From NCBI RefSeq assembly GCF_024701375.2, contig NZ_CP113910.1:5704001-5768000 (forward strand): 64,000 nt of DNA, in the 5' to 3' direction. The position numbers were made by a program, and so were the translations under genes. Below, one piece after another: positions 16,335-25,151 of the stretch. Position 1 is the first letter of the stretch. Every line of letters begins with the position of its first letter. The stretch comes from Streptomyces sp. KMM 9044. Its GTDB lineage: Bacteria > Actinomycetota > Actinomycetes > Streptomycetales > Streptomycetaceae. The notes beneath the pieces were generated by a model. It was not told the DNA's origin, ran no database searches, and saw only the letters and a program-made list of their open reading frames with translations.

Positions 16335-18170
16335 TCAGAACACCGGCGTGCCCTCCCGCGTCAGCCGCCAGTCCACCGACGCGAACTCCGCCGGATCCAG
16401 CACACCCCGCGCCGTCACCCACTCCGCGATCCGCGTACGGATCTCCGTCGACTCCGACCAGACCTCCTTCGCCGACGCCACATGCGGAAACGCGCCGCCC
16501 CCGTTCGCCCGGTAGTTGTTCACCGCGAACACGAACTCCTGCGCGTCGTCCAACGGAGCGCCCCCGACCGTCACATTCCGGATCCGCGACCCCGCCGGCT
16601 GCGCGATATCAATGTCGTACCGCAACCCCGACACATAGTCGTAGTTGTAATCCGGACGCCCGCCCGCATTCGTCAAAGCCGCCACATCCACCGGCGCACC
16701 CACTGCCGTCCGCACGAAATACTCCGCCGAATACTCCAGATACGCCCGCACCTGCGCACCCGTCATCAACTTCGCCACCAGCGTGTTGTCATACACATAC
16801 AGACCCGACAGGTCCCGGATCGTCACCTCACCCGCCGGAATCTGGGACGTCCGCGAGAACGGCGACCCCTGCGACAGCACCGGCAACGACGCGTACTCCG
16901 AACCCGCCAACGCGGCCCGCACCACGTCCTCCTGCACCTTGGTGATCAGATCGATGATCGGAGCGTCCTTGTAACGTGCCGCCACCGTCGTCAACGCCAC
17001 CGTCGCCGAACCCACCACCTGATTGACATACGCCACCACCTCCGCGTGCTCGTCCGCCAGCAGGCGCGTGATCCGCGGATCGTCCTCCACCGACGCCGCG
17101 TCCCGCAGCGACGCCCTCACCGACTCCACCCGCCACCGGCCCCGCTCCAGCACGAGCCCGACATCGAACAACGTCAGCCGCTCCGCGTAACACAGCGGCT
17201 CCGACAGCACCACCTCCCGCCCCGTCTCCTCATTGACGACCCGCAACTCCTCGATCTCCGCATGCGCGTGACCGACCAGAATCGCGTCGATCCCCGGCAC
17301 CAGCCGCGCCACATTCGCCGCCGCGTTCTCCACGTACGGCAACTGATCCCCGTACGACGACGTCCCCGACGTCCCCGAATGCGCCGACACCACCACCACG
17401 TCCGCACCCATCGACCGCAGCTTCGGCACCCACTTCGCCGCCTGCTCCTCAAGCCCCGGGAACGTCAGCTTCCCCTGCACATAGGCCTTGTCCCAGATCG
17501 CGATCCCCGGATTCGTCAGTCCCAGCACCGCCACCCGCACCGGCGGAGCACCCTTCACACGGAACTTCTTGATGAAGTACGGCAAAAACGCCGGCTTCAA
17601 CGTCCTCGCATCCAGCGCGTTCGCACCCAGCAACGGGAAACGGCACTGCTCCTCGAACTTCCGCAGCGTCTCGATCCCGTAGTTGAACTCGTGATTGCCG
17701 AGCGCCACCGCGTCATACCCGATCGCGTTCATCGCCTGCGCCATCGGATGCACCGGACCGCCCTCCGCGGTGATCGGATCCACCTTCGCGTAGTAGTACG
17801 CCAACGGCGTGCCCTGGATCGTGTCACCCGCGTCCAGCAGCATCGTGTTGCCCCGGCCCTTCTCCTTACGGACCTGCTCCACCAGGGTCGAGATCCGCGC
17901 CAGGCCCTGGGCGTTGCCCGCCCCGTCCTCGTACTCCGCGTCCTTGAAGTAGTCCCAGTTGAAGACATGGCCGTGCAGGTCCGTCGTCCCCATCGCGGTC
18001 AGCGCATACCGTTTCACCGGCTTGCCCCTGCCCTTTCCCCCCGCCCCCTGGCCCGCAGCCGCAGGGGAGGCCCCGGCGGCCTGAGCCGCGGGAGCCGCCG
18101 CACCCGCCAGCGTCACCCCCGCCCCCGTCACAGCGGACCTCGTCAGGAACTTCCGGCGGTTCAAGGGCAC
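16335..18170 (-). CDS. Tat-exported bifunctional 5'-nucleotidase / 2',3'-cyclic phosphodiesterase
   Basis: This is a secreted metallophosphoesterase of the UshA/CpdB type that takes phosphate from extracellular nucleotides. The 611-residue protein starts at GTG 18170, chosen for AGGAGAG six bases upstream. It has a twin-arginine signal, LNRRKFLTRSAVTGAG, then Ala-rich sequence. The metallophosphoesterase domain shows the metal ligands of TTDLHGH, DAGDTIQG, ALGNHEFNYG and GHAHAE. The C-terminal 5'-nucleotidase domain includes DLITKVQEDVVRAALAG and VNNYRANGGG. It diverges from pyk; the 251-base gap holds both promoters. Confidence 0.92.
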   Translation of the reverse strand: MPLNRRKFLTRSAVTGAGVTLAGAAAPAAQAAGASPAAAGQGAGGKGRGKPVKRYALTAMGTTDLHGHVFNWDYFKDAEYEDGAGNAQGLARISTLVEQVRKEKGRGNTMLLDAGDTIQGTPLAYYYAKVDPITAEGGPVHPMAQAMNAIGYDAVALGNHEFNYGIETLRKFEEQCRFPLLGANALDARTLKPAFLPYFIKKFRVKGAPPVRVAVLGLTNPGIAIWDKAYVQGKLTFPGLEEQAAKWVPKLRSMGADVVVVSAHSGTSGTSSYGDQLPYVENAAANVARLVPGIDAILVGHAHAEIEELRVVNEETGREVVLSEPLCYAERLTLFDVGLVLERGRWRVESVRASLRDAASVEDDPRITRLLADEHAEVVAYVNQVVGSATVALTTVAARYKDAPIIDLITKVQEDVVRAALAGSEYASLPVLSQGSPFSRTSQIPAGEVTIRDLSGLYVYDNTLVAKLMTGAQVRAYLEYSAEYFVRTAVGAPVDVAALTNAGGRPDYNYDYVSGLRYDIDIAQPAGSRIRNVTVGGAPLDDAQEFVFAVNNYRANGGGAFPHVASAKEVWSESTEIRTRIAEWVTARGVLDPAEFASVDWRLTREGTPVF

Positions 18171-18421
18171 CCGAGCTCTCCTCATCCAGGCAATGACGCG
18201 CATAGATCCGCGTGCGACGATTCTGACCTGAACATGTCGAGCCTGAACAGTCCTCACCGGCATCGATACGGCAACCGGCAACCGCAGCCGGCGACACCGG
18301 TGTGCTCATCGGAGCACGCCGCCGCACAATTCAACACCTGTCAATAACCGTTCATACCCGGTCCGCCGAATGGTCACATGTGCCCTCATCCCTACCCGCC
18401 GGTAAGCCCTAGGGTCAGACC

Positions 18422-19858
18422 ATGCGCCGAGCAAAAATTGTTTGCACGCTGGGGCCCGCCACCCACACATACGACCAGATCAAAGACCTGGTCGACGCCG
18501 GAATGGACGTAGCCCGACTCAACCTCAGCCACGGCACCCACGCCGAACGCGAGGAGCGCTACCACCGGGTCCGGAAAGCCGCCGACGAAACCGGCCGCAG
18601 CGTCGGCCTCCTCGCCGACCTCCAAGGCCCGAAAATCAGACTCGGCCACTTCACCGAAGGCCCCGTACTCCTCGAACGCGGCGACACCTTCACCATCACC
18701 GTCGAAGACGGCACCCCGGGCGACCGCCACACCTGCGGCACCACCCACGCCGGCCTCGCCGCCGACGTCACCACCGGCGAACGCATCCTCATCGACGACG
18801 GCAGAGTCACCCTCCAGGTCGACGCCGTCGACGGCCCCCGCGTCCACACCACCGTCATCGAAGGCGGCATGGTCTCCGACCACAAGGGCCTCAACCTCCC
18901 CGGCGTCGCCGTCTCCGTCCCCGCCCTCTCCAAAAAGGACGAGGACGACCTGCGCTGGGCCCTGCGCACCGGCTTCGACACCATCGCCCTCTCCTTCGTG
19001 CGCAGCGGACACGACATCAAAGACGTCCACCGCATCATGGACGAAGAAGGCCGACGCCTCCCCGTCATCGCCAAAATCGAAAAACCCCAGGCCGTCCAGA
19101 ACATCGACGACATCATCGCCGCCTTCGACGGCATCATGGTCGCCCGCGGAGACCTCGGCGTCGAAATGCCACTCGAACAAGTCCCCATCGTTCAAAAACG
19201 CGCCATCAAACTCGCCAAACGCAACGCCAAACCGGTCATCGTCGCCACCCAAATGCTCGACTCGATGATCGACAACGCCCGCCCCACCCGTGCCGAAGCC
19301 TCCGACGTCGCCAACGCCGTCATCGACGGCACCGACGCCGTCATGCTCTCCGGCGAAACCAGCGTCGGAAAACACGCACTCAGCTCCGTCCGCACCATGG
19401 CCCGCATCGTCGAAGCGGCCGAAGAGGACATCCTCACCAAGGGCCTCCCACCCCTCGCCGAGACCAACAAACCCCGCACCCAGGGCGGCGCCGTCGCCCG
19501 AGCCGCCGCCGAAATGGGCGACTTCCTCAACGCCACCCACCTCATCGCCTTCACCCAGTCGGGCGACACCGTCCGTCGGCTCTCCCGCTACCGCTCACCC
19601 ATCCCCCTCCTCGCCTTCACCCCCGACCCCGCCACCCGTTCCCGGCTCAGCCTCACCTGGGGCGTCGAAACCTTCCTCGGCCCCCACGTCGACTCCACCG
19701 ACGCCATGGTCGACCAGGTCGACGAACTCCTCCTGGCCTACGGCCGCTGCAAGAAGGGCGACATCGTCGTCATCACCGCCGGCTCCCCACCCGGCGTCTC
19801 CGGCACGACCAACCTCGTCCGCGTCCACCACATCGGCGAGGACGACAGCCCCAAGTGA
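18422..19858 (+). CDS. pyk: Pyruvate kinase
   Basis: Pyruvate kinase converts phosphoenolpyruvate and ADP to pyruvate and ATP, the last step of glycolysis. The 478-residue sequence begins MRRAKIVCTLGPATHTYDQI and contains ARLNLSHGTHAE, ADLQGPKIRLGHF, the substrate and metal site IAKIEKPQAVQNIDDII with the catalytic Lys, and MVARGDLGVEMPLEQVP. A -10-like TAGGGT ends seven bases before the ATG at 18422 and no ribosome-binding site is visible, so the mRNA is probably leaderless. Confidence 0.97.
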   Translation: MRRAKIVCTLGPATHTYDQIKDLVDAGMDVARLNLSHGTHAEREERYHRVRKAADETGRSVGLLADLQGPKIRLGHFTEGPVLLERGDTFTITVEDGTPGDRHTCGTTHAGLAADVTTGERILIDDGRVTLQVDAVDGPRVHTTVIEGGMVSDHKGLNLPGVAVSVPALSKKDEDDLRWALRTGFDTIALSFVRSGHDIKDVHRIMDEEGRRLPVIAKIEKPQAVQNIDDIIAAFDGIMVARGDLGVEMPLEQVPIVQKRAIKLAKRNAKPVIVATQMLDSMIDNARPTRAEASDVANAVIDGTDAVMLSGETSVGKHALSSVRTMARIVEAAEEDILTKGLPPLAETNKPRTQGGAVARAAAEMGDFLNATHLIAFTQSGDTVRRLSRYRSPIPLLAFTPDPATRSRLSLTWGVETFLGPHVDSTDAMVDQVDELLLAYGRCKKGDIVVITAGSPPGVSGTTNLVRVHHIGEDDSPK

Positions 19859-19876
19859 CCAGAGCAGGGTCCCGGT

Positions 19877-20664
19877 TCAGTACTTGGGGCCCACGTGAAG
19901 GCCCATCAGGGCAACGGACACCTTCTTGGCGGCGGAGATGTTGAACGGCACGCCGTCACGCGTGCAGTGCGTCCACTCGACGCCGAGGCGATCCAGGGTG
20001 TCGGTGCCGAGGTCCCGGATGTCGTCGGACTTGCTGGAGAAGAAGTACCGGGGGTCCTCATAGCGTTTCCGTTCACCACGCACCATGCGCGTGGCCCAAT
20101 TCGTCATCCGGCACCCGTCGGAGTGGATGAGCCCTCGAACGAACTCCCAGGGGTGGCTGTCGACAAGCCCCTGCTGCCAAGGCGTCAGAGCAGTCACCCG
20201 CTGGTGCTTTTTGCCGGGGCCGTGCTGAGGGAAGAGGCACCGGATGTGCTTCGAGTAGAGCTTGACCTCACGGCATCCCCTGCGGTGCACTCGGCAGACC
20301 GAGCTGTTGGGGGAAGACGGAACGCATGGCGCTCTCGCAGGCGTCCATGAGGCCGGGCCACGATTCGGCGCATACGACGGAGAGGCTCGGCGTTCGCGTG
20401 GAACGGGTTCTGGACGATATGACCCTCGCCGAGCCAGAGCCCCCGCAGGTAGGTGCAGGCCGCCTCGTCCAGGTCGCCCTCACCGCGTGGGCAGACCGAT
20501 TGGTGGGCTCCTGAGCATTCGCCGCGCCTGGCGCGGTCCAGACGCTTTCCGTAGCTGATCGTTCCTACCAGGACACTGAGATCCCGGGCCACTTCCGTGG
20601 TCTTTGCGCCGCCGCGCAGGAGTGTCAGGGCCTTCTGCCGCACCTGTGTGTCATGGATGTACAT
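19877..20664 (-). pseudogene. HTH / LAGLIDADG-endonuclease-like protein, two frameshifts
   Basis: Read across three frames this is one protein of about 260 residues. The N-terminus is a helix-turn-helix (VRQKALTLLRGGAKTTEVA, then GTISYGKRLDRARRGEC). Next come a LAGLIDADG-like motif, YLRGLWLGEGHIVQN, the segment SWPGLMDACESAMRSVFP in the second frame, and VHRRGCREVKLYSKHIRCLF in the third. A second LAGLIDADG-like motif, FVRGLIHSDGCR, leads to the end ALMGLHVGPKY. The first frameshift is near 20395-20410 and the second in a run of five G (20309-20313). Intact relatives are common in Streptomyces and often annotated as transcriptional regulators. Sitting next to a tRNA, it may be a homing-type gene. 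Decay and sequencing error cannot be told apart here. Confidence 0.75.
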
Positions 20665-20770
20665 GGAGCCACTGTTGGGCGCCGTCTACGGCGACACGCA
20701 GAAGATCGCCCAGGTTCACGAGGACGTGGACATCCGTTCCCCCGCGCGAGCCTGGGAATCAAAGGAAAAG

Positions 20771-20845
20771 TGCCCCCGGTCGGACTCGAACCGACACTGT
20801 ATGGGTTTTGAATCCATTGCCTGCTGCCAATTGGGCTACGGGGGC
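20771..20845 (-). tRNA. tRNA with CAA (Leu) anticodon but class-I-like short variable loop
   Basis: The 75-base sequence folds as a cloverleaf: acceptor GCCCCCG with CGGGGGC, U8, A14 and G18-G19 in the D arm, anticodon loop TTCAAAA (anticodon CAA, leucine UUG), T arm GTCGG, TTCGAGT, CCGAC, and discriminator A. No CCA is encoded and a TTTT run follows. The variable loop has only about five bases, whereas leucine tRNAs normally have a long arm, and the innermost anticodon-stem pair is an A-C mismatch. The conserved T-loop and D-loop bases suggest it is functional, but amino-acid identity is uncertain. Confidence 0.85.
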
Positions 20846-20948
20846 CTGGGAAACGAAGGCTGGCGGTCACCCGCCGTGCCCCCACCTTACCGCAGCTAGG
20901 TACGCTCTTGTCAGCAGTACCGGTCTGCCCCGCATCAAGGAGCCCCAC

Positions 20949-21605
20949 GTGAGCGTCCCCGAGTCGCCCCAGCCAGTAGACGCGTCCGACGGCGACAAGT
21001 CGCACGTGCCTCCGATGACGACGCGCGTCGTCATCGCCGAGGACGAGGCGCTGATCCGGCTCGATCTCAAAGAGATGCTGGAGGAGGAGGGGTACACCGT
21101 CGTCGGTGAGGCCGGTGATGGTGAGCGGGCGGTGGAGCTGGCTCGTGAGCACCGTCCTGATCTGGTGATTCTCGATGTGAAGATGCCGAAGCTGGACGGT
21201 ATCTCGGCGGCGGAGAAGATCGCCGAGGAGGGTATCGCGCCGGTATTGATGCTGACGGCGTTCTCGCAGCGTGACCTGGTGGAGCGGGCGCGGGATGCGG
21301 GGGCGATGGCGTATCTGGTGAAGCCGTTCTCGAAGAGTGATGTGGTGCCGGCGATCGAGATGGCGGTGTCGCGGTTCACGGAGTTGCAGGAGCTGGAGCG
21401 TGAGGTCGCGGATCTGAGTCTGCGGCTGGAGACGCGGAAGCTGGTGGACCGGGCGAAGTCGGTGTTGCAGACGGTGTACGGGTTGTCGGAGCCGGCGGCG
21501 TTCCGGTGGATTCAGAAGACGTCGATGGATCGACGGATGTCGATGCAGCAGGTGGCGCAGGCGGTTATTGACGACGCGGCGGAGAAGAAGGCGTCGAAGG
21601 AGTAG
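20949..21605 (+). CDS. pdtaR: ANTAR-domain response regulator (PdtaR-like)
   Basis: PdtaR-type proteins receive phosphate from a histidine kinase and use the ANTAR domain to bind RNA hairpins and control transcription termination. The 218-residue product starts at GTG 20949 with AAGGAG upstream. The receiver domain has the acidic pocket AEDEA, phospho-acceptor Asp76 in LVILDVKMPKLDG and the conserved Lys in LVKPFSKSD. A short coiled linker leads to the ANTAR domain (KLVDRAKSVLQTVYGLSE, then AFRWIQKTSMDRRMSM). No kinase partner is nearby. The gene is followed by a strong hairpin. Confidence 0.93.
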   Translation: MSVPESPQPVDASDGDKSHVPPMTTRVVIAEDEALIRLDLKEMLEEEGYTVVGEAGDGERAVELAREHRPDLVILDVKMPKLDGISAAEKIAEEGIAPVLMLTAFSQRDLVERARDAGAMAYLVKPFSKSDVVPAIEMAVSRFTELQELEREVADLSLRLETRKLVDRAKSVLQTVYGLSEPAAFRWIQKTSMDRRMSMQQVAQAVIDDAAEKKASKE

Positions 21606-21623
21606 GTGTCGGTGGTGTTGGTG

Positions 21624-21655
21624 AGGCCCGCGTCCCTTTTCGGGGGCGCGGGCCT
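21624..21655. terminator. Terminator between the ANTAR regulator and livF
   Basis: AGGCCCGCG (21624-21632) pairs with CGCGGGCCT (21647-21655); the inner bases extend the stem around a TTTT-containing loop. It separates converging genes and can act both ways. Confidence 0.8.
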
Positions 21656-21679
21656 CGGTGTTGTGGTGAGTGGGGTGGG

Positions 21680-22396
21680 TCAGTCGACGCCGAGGTAGGC
21701 GTTGCGGACGGATTCGTCGTGGAGGAGGTCTTCTCCGGTTCCGGAGAGGACGATGTTGCCGACTTCCATGACGTGGCCGTGGTCGGCGAGGGAGAGCGCG
21801 GCTTGGGCGTTCTGTTCGACGAGGAGGATGGTGGTGCCCTGGGCCTTGAGTTCGGTGATGGTGGCCATGATTTTCTGCATCATGATCGGTGAGAGGCCCA
21901 TGGAGGGTTCGTCGAGCATGAGGAGTTTGGGCCGGGACATGAGGGCTCTGCCCATGGCGAGCATTTGCTGTTCTCCGCCGGAAAGGGTTCCGGCGGCCTG
22001 CTTGCGGCGTTCTCCGAGGATGGGGAAGAGGTCGTAGGCGCGTTGGATGTCCTTTTCGATGCCTGCTTTGTCGGTGCGGAGGAAGGCGCCGAGGCGGAGG
22101 TTGTCCTCGATGGTCATGCGGGGGAAGATATGTCGACCTTCGGGGGAGTGGGCGAGGCCGTGGGAGACGATTTCGTGGGCGGGGATCTTCTTGAGGGATT
22201 TGCCGTTGAATTTGATCTGGCCGCCGACGGGCTTGAGGAGGCCGGAGAGGGTGCGGAGTGTGGTGGTTTTGCCTGCGCCGTTGGTTCCGATGAGGGTGAC
22301 GACTTCGCCGGCTTCGACCTTGAAGGAGATGCCTTTGACGGCTTCGATTTTACCGTAGGCGACTTTGAGGTCTTCGACTTCGAGGAGTGCGGTCAT
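21680..22396 (-). CDS. livF: Branched-chain amino acid ABC transporter ATP-binding protein
   Basis: LivF is one of two ATPases that power uptake through LivH-LivM. The 238-residue protein has Walker A GTNGAGKTTT, the ABC signature LSGGEQQMLAMGRAL, Walker B LLMLDEPSMGLSP and the H-loop, and ends as typical LivF proteins do (NAYLGVD). Its ATG overlaps the livG stop by four bases. It is the last gene of the liv operon and runs into the terminator at 21624-21655. Confidence 0.95.
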   Translation of the reverse strand: MTALLEVEDLKVAYGKIEAVKGISFKVEAGEVVTLIGTNGAGKTTTLRTLSGLLKPVGGQIKFNGKSLKKIPAHEIVSHGLAHSPEGRHIFPRMTIEDNLRLGAFLRTDKAGIEKDIQRAYDLFPILGERRKQAAGTLSGGEQQMLAMGRALMSRPKLLMLDEPSMGLSPIMMQKIMATITELKAQGTTILLVEQNAQAALSLADHGHVMEVGNIVLSGTGEDLLHDESVRNAYLGVD

Positions 22397-23310
22397 CGGT
22401 CGTTCTCCTTGCCGAGCGCTGCGTCCGTGGTGGTCTCGGCGGCGGCTGCGGCGGCTGCGGCGGCTTCGACTTCGGCTGCTTCCTCGGCACCGGGTTCGTT
22501 TTCGAGGGGTTCTCCGAGGTAGGCGGCGATGACGCGTTCGTCGCCCTGGACGGTGGTGGCGTCGCCTTCGACGAGTTTTTGTCCTTGGACGAGGACGGCG
22601 ACGCGGTCGCAGAGGTTGAAGATGAAGCGCATGTCGTGCTCGATGACGAGGATGGCGATGCCCATGTCGCGGATGGCGAAGATGAGTTCTTCGGCGGCGC
22701 GGGTTTCCTGGGGGTTCATGCCGGCGGTGGGTTCGTCGAGGAGCAGGAGGCCGGGTTCGCTGGCGAGGGCGCGGGCGATCTCGAGTTTGCGTTGTTCGCC
22801 GTAGGGGAGGTTGCGGGAGAGGTGTTCGGCTTTGTCGGCGAGGCCGACGAAGTCGAGTAGCTCCATGGCGCGTGCGCGGGATTTCGCTTCGGCTTTATGG
22901 AAGCCGGGGCCGCGGAGGAGGGCGGACCAGAGGCCTTCTTTGGTGCGGGTGTGGCGGCCGACGAGGACGTTTTCCAGGACGGTCATGTTGCTGAAGAGGC
23001 GGATGTTCTGGAAGGTGCGGGCGATTCCGGCGGCGGTGACTTTGAAGGATTTGGGGGGCAGTACGTTGCCCTTGTAGCGGACTTCGCCTTCGGTGGGGAT
23101 GTAGAGGCCGGTGAGGCAGTTGAAGAAGGTGGTTTTTCCGGCGCCGTTGGGTCCGATGAGGCCGACGATTTCGCCGCTGTTGACGGTGAGGTCGACGTCG
23201 CGGACGGCGGTGAGGCCGCCGAATCGCATGGTGACGCCGCGGGCGTCGAGGACGGTTTCGCCGGGGGTGGCGCCGGTGGGGGTGTTCTTGGTGGTGGTGT
23301 CGGTGGTCAT
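22393..23310 (-). CDS. livG: Branched-chain amino acid ABC transporter ATP-binding protein
   Basis: LivG is the second ATPase of the transporter. The 305-residue product has a 20-residue Thr-rich N-terminal leader, Walker A GPNGAGKTT, the Q-loop, and Walker B LLLDEPTAGMNP. The C-terminus is extended by about 40 residues rich in Glu and Ala, with nine consecutive alanines, beyond the usual end at AYLGE. ATG 23310 follows AGGGG; it lies five bases after the livM stop. Confidence 0.95.
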   Translation of the reverse strand: MTTDTTTKNTPTGATPGETVLDARGVTMRFGGLTAVRDVDLTVNSGEIVGLIGPNGAGKTTFFNCLTGLYIPTEGEVRYKGNVLPPKSFKVTAAGIARTFQNIRLFSNMTVLENVLVGRHTRTKEGLWSALLRGPGFHKAEAKSRARAMELLDFVGLADKAEHLSRNLPYGEQRKLEIARALASEPGLLLLDEPTAGMNPQETRAAEELIFAIRDMGIAILVIEHDMRFIFNLCDRVAVLVQGQKLVEGDATTVQGDERVIAAYLGEPLENEPGAEEAAEVEAAAAAAAAAETTTDAALGKENDR

Positions 23311-23315
23311 GGTGG

Positions 23316-25151
23316 TCAGGCCCCTGCCTTGCTGAGGACTGTGGGTGGTTCGGCCTCTTCGTGGAATTCGAGCTGTCGGCGCCGGTTGGGGATGAGTCCT
23401 TCGGGGCGGAAGCGCATGAGGAGGACGAGTGCGAGTCCGAAGGCGAGGAGTTGGTAGTCGCCGAGGAACTGGAGTTTGGCGGGGATGAGGTAGAGCAGTG
23501 CTGCGCCGACGAGGGGTCCGCTGATGGTGCCCATGCCGCCGAGGACGACGGCGGCGAGGAGGAAGGCGCTGTTGGGTGGGACGACGTGGGCGAACTGGTA
23601 CTGCTCGGGGGTGACGGTGTAGGTGACGTGGGCCTGGACGGTGCCGGCGAGGCCGGCGAGTGTGGCGCCGAGGGCGAAGGCGACGAGTTTGACGCGGAAG
23701 CCGTTGATGCCCATGGCGAGGGCGGCGGTTTCGTCTTCGCGGATGGCTACCCAGGCTCGGCCGATGCGGGAGTCGCTGCTGCGTCGGAAGACGATGACGA
23801 CGATCAGCGTGATGAGGAGCATGAGCAGGAAGTAGTTGGCGAAGCGGCCGATGGTGAAGCCGGCGATGCTGTGTTCCTGGCCGAAGTCGAAGCCGAGGAT
23901 GTTGAGGTTGGGGATGGAGGAGATGCCGTTGGAGCCGTTGGTGATGTCGGGTCCGGAGGTGCCGTCGGTGTTGAGGACGGCGATGCGGAAGATTTCGCCG
24001 AAGCCGAGGGTGACGATGGCGAGGTAGTCGCCGCGCAGGCGGAGGGTGGGGGCTCCGATGAGGACGCCGAAGACCATGGCGACGGCTGCGCCGAGGAGGG
24101 CGCTGAGCCAGAAGGGGAGGTGGATGTCGAAGGGGCTGGAGGGGCTTCCGGAGACCATGGCGGCGGTGTAGGCGCCGACGCCGAGGAAGGCGACGTATCC
24201 GAGGTCGAGGAGGCCGGCGAGGCCGACGACGATGTTGAGGCCGAGTGCGACGGTGGCGAAGATGAGGATGTAGACGCCGATGGTGGCGTACTGGTCGTCG
24301 GACTGGGTGAAGGGGAAGGCCGCGGCTGCGACGAAGGCGCCGATGAGGGTGACGTTGCGGTGTTCGGCGGTGATGGCGGAGACGCGGTTGATGAGTCCGG
24401 CTTTGATGACGGCGGCGAAGCCGAAGCCGGCGGTGATGAGGAAGCCGATGAAGAGTTCGTCGTATTCGGTGCCGATGCCGTAGGTGAAGATGATCAGGCC
24501 GAGGGCGAGGGCGGCGACGACGATGAGGATTTCGGCGTAGGCGGGCAGTTCGCGTGCGGGCCGGGTGCGGCCGGTGGCGATGGATGCGCGCAGGACGGCG
24601 AAGTTGTGCCGGGTGGTGTGGCGGAACCTTTCCCATCCGCTGTCGTCGGGGTCGTGGGGGTCGGGTGCCGGCCGGTCGAAGGGGAGGGCGTAAGCGCCGA
24701 GGAGGGCCACGAGGGTGACGACGGCAGCGGTCCAGCCACCGGGTTCGAGGTTGACGACTCCGCCGAGGTTGATGCTGATGGCGGTGACGGTGTACCAGGT
24801 GGTGGCGAAGGTGCCGGCGGCGGCGAGCTTGAGGGCGCTGTCGGCACCTGCGGGGGTGAGCCATTGGAGGCCCTTGGTGCCGTAGGAGGCGAGGCCGAGG
24901 AGGGTGGTGAGGAGGCCGCCGATGAGGACGAGGACCTGGAGGCCGCCGGGGTAGCCGTAGTAGGTGAGGTCGCCGGGGAATTCGCTGGTCCAGGTCCAGG
25001 CGAGGAAGGTGGAGACGGTGGCGAGGGCGCCGCCGCCGGTGGCGAGGGCGCGGCCGATGTGCGGGGGCATGCCGATGAGGCCTGTGGGGGTGTGGGTGGT
25101 GGGGGTGTCGGGGGTCTTGGGGGTGGTGGTGTGTGTGGTCATCGGTGTCAC
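23316..25151 (-). CDS. livM: Branched-chain amino acid ABC transporter permease, extended form
   Basis: LivM forms the membrane channel with LivH. The C-terminal 350 residues are a canonical LivM permease (LGLNIVVGLAGLLDLGYVAF, TLRLRGDYLAIVTLGFGEI, RIGRAWVAIREDETAA). The 611-residue protein is much longer than usual: about 240 N-terminal residues add a Thr/Pro leader and several extra hydrophobic helices (for example TLVALLGAYALPF). The GTG start at 25151 overlaps the livH stop (GTGA); ATG 25142 is an alternative. Confidence 0.93.
   Translation of the reverse strand: MTPMTTHTTTPKTPDTPTTHTPTGLIGMPPHIGRALATGGGALATVSTFLAWTWTSEFPGDLTYYGYPGGLQVLVLIGGLLTTLLGLASYGTKGLQWLTPAGADSALKLAAAGTFATTWYTVTAISINLGGVVNLEPGGWTAAVVTLVALLGAYALPFDRPAPDPHDPDDSGWERFRHTTRHNFAVLRASIATGRTRPARELPAYAEILIVVAALALGLIIFTYGIGTEYDELFIGFLITAGFGFAAVIKAGLINRVSAITAEHRNVTLIGAFVAAAAFPFTQSDDQYATIGVYILIFATVALGLNIVVGLAGLLDLGYVAFLGVGAYTAAMVSGSPSSPFDIHLPFWLSALLGAAVAMVFGVLIGAPTLRLRGDYLAIVTLGFGEIFRIAVLNTDGTSGPDITNGSNGISSIPNLNILGFDFGQEHSIAGFTIGRFANYFLLMLLITLIVVIVFRRSSDSRIGRAWVAIREDETAALAMGINGFRVKLVAFALGATLAGLAGTVQAHVTYTVTPEQYQFAHVVPPNSAFLLAAVVLGGMGTISGPLVGAALLYLIPAKLQFLGDYQLLAFGLALVLLMRFRPEGLIPNRRRQLEFHEEAEPPTVLSKAGA

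Noticed and set aside
19877..20845. Integrated plasmid or prophage at the tRNA
   Set aside because: No integrase, att duplication or phage genes; only the frameshifted HTH/LAGLIDADG-like gene sits next to the tRNA.
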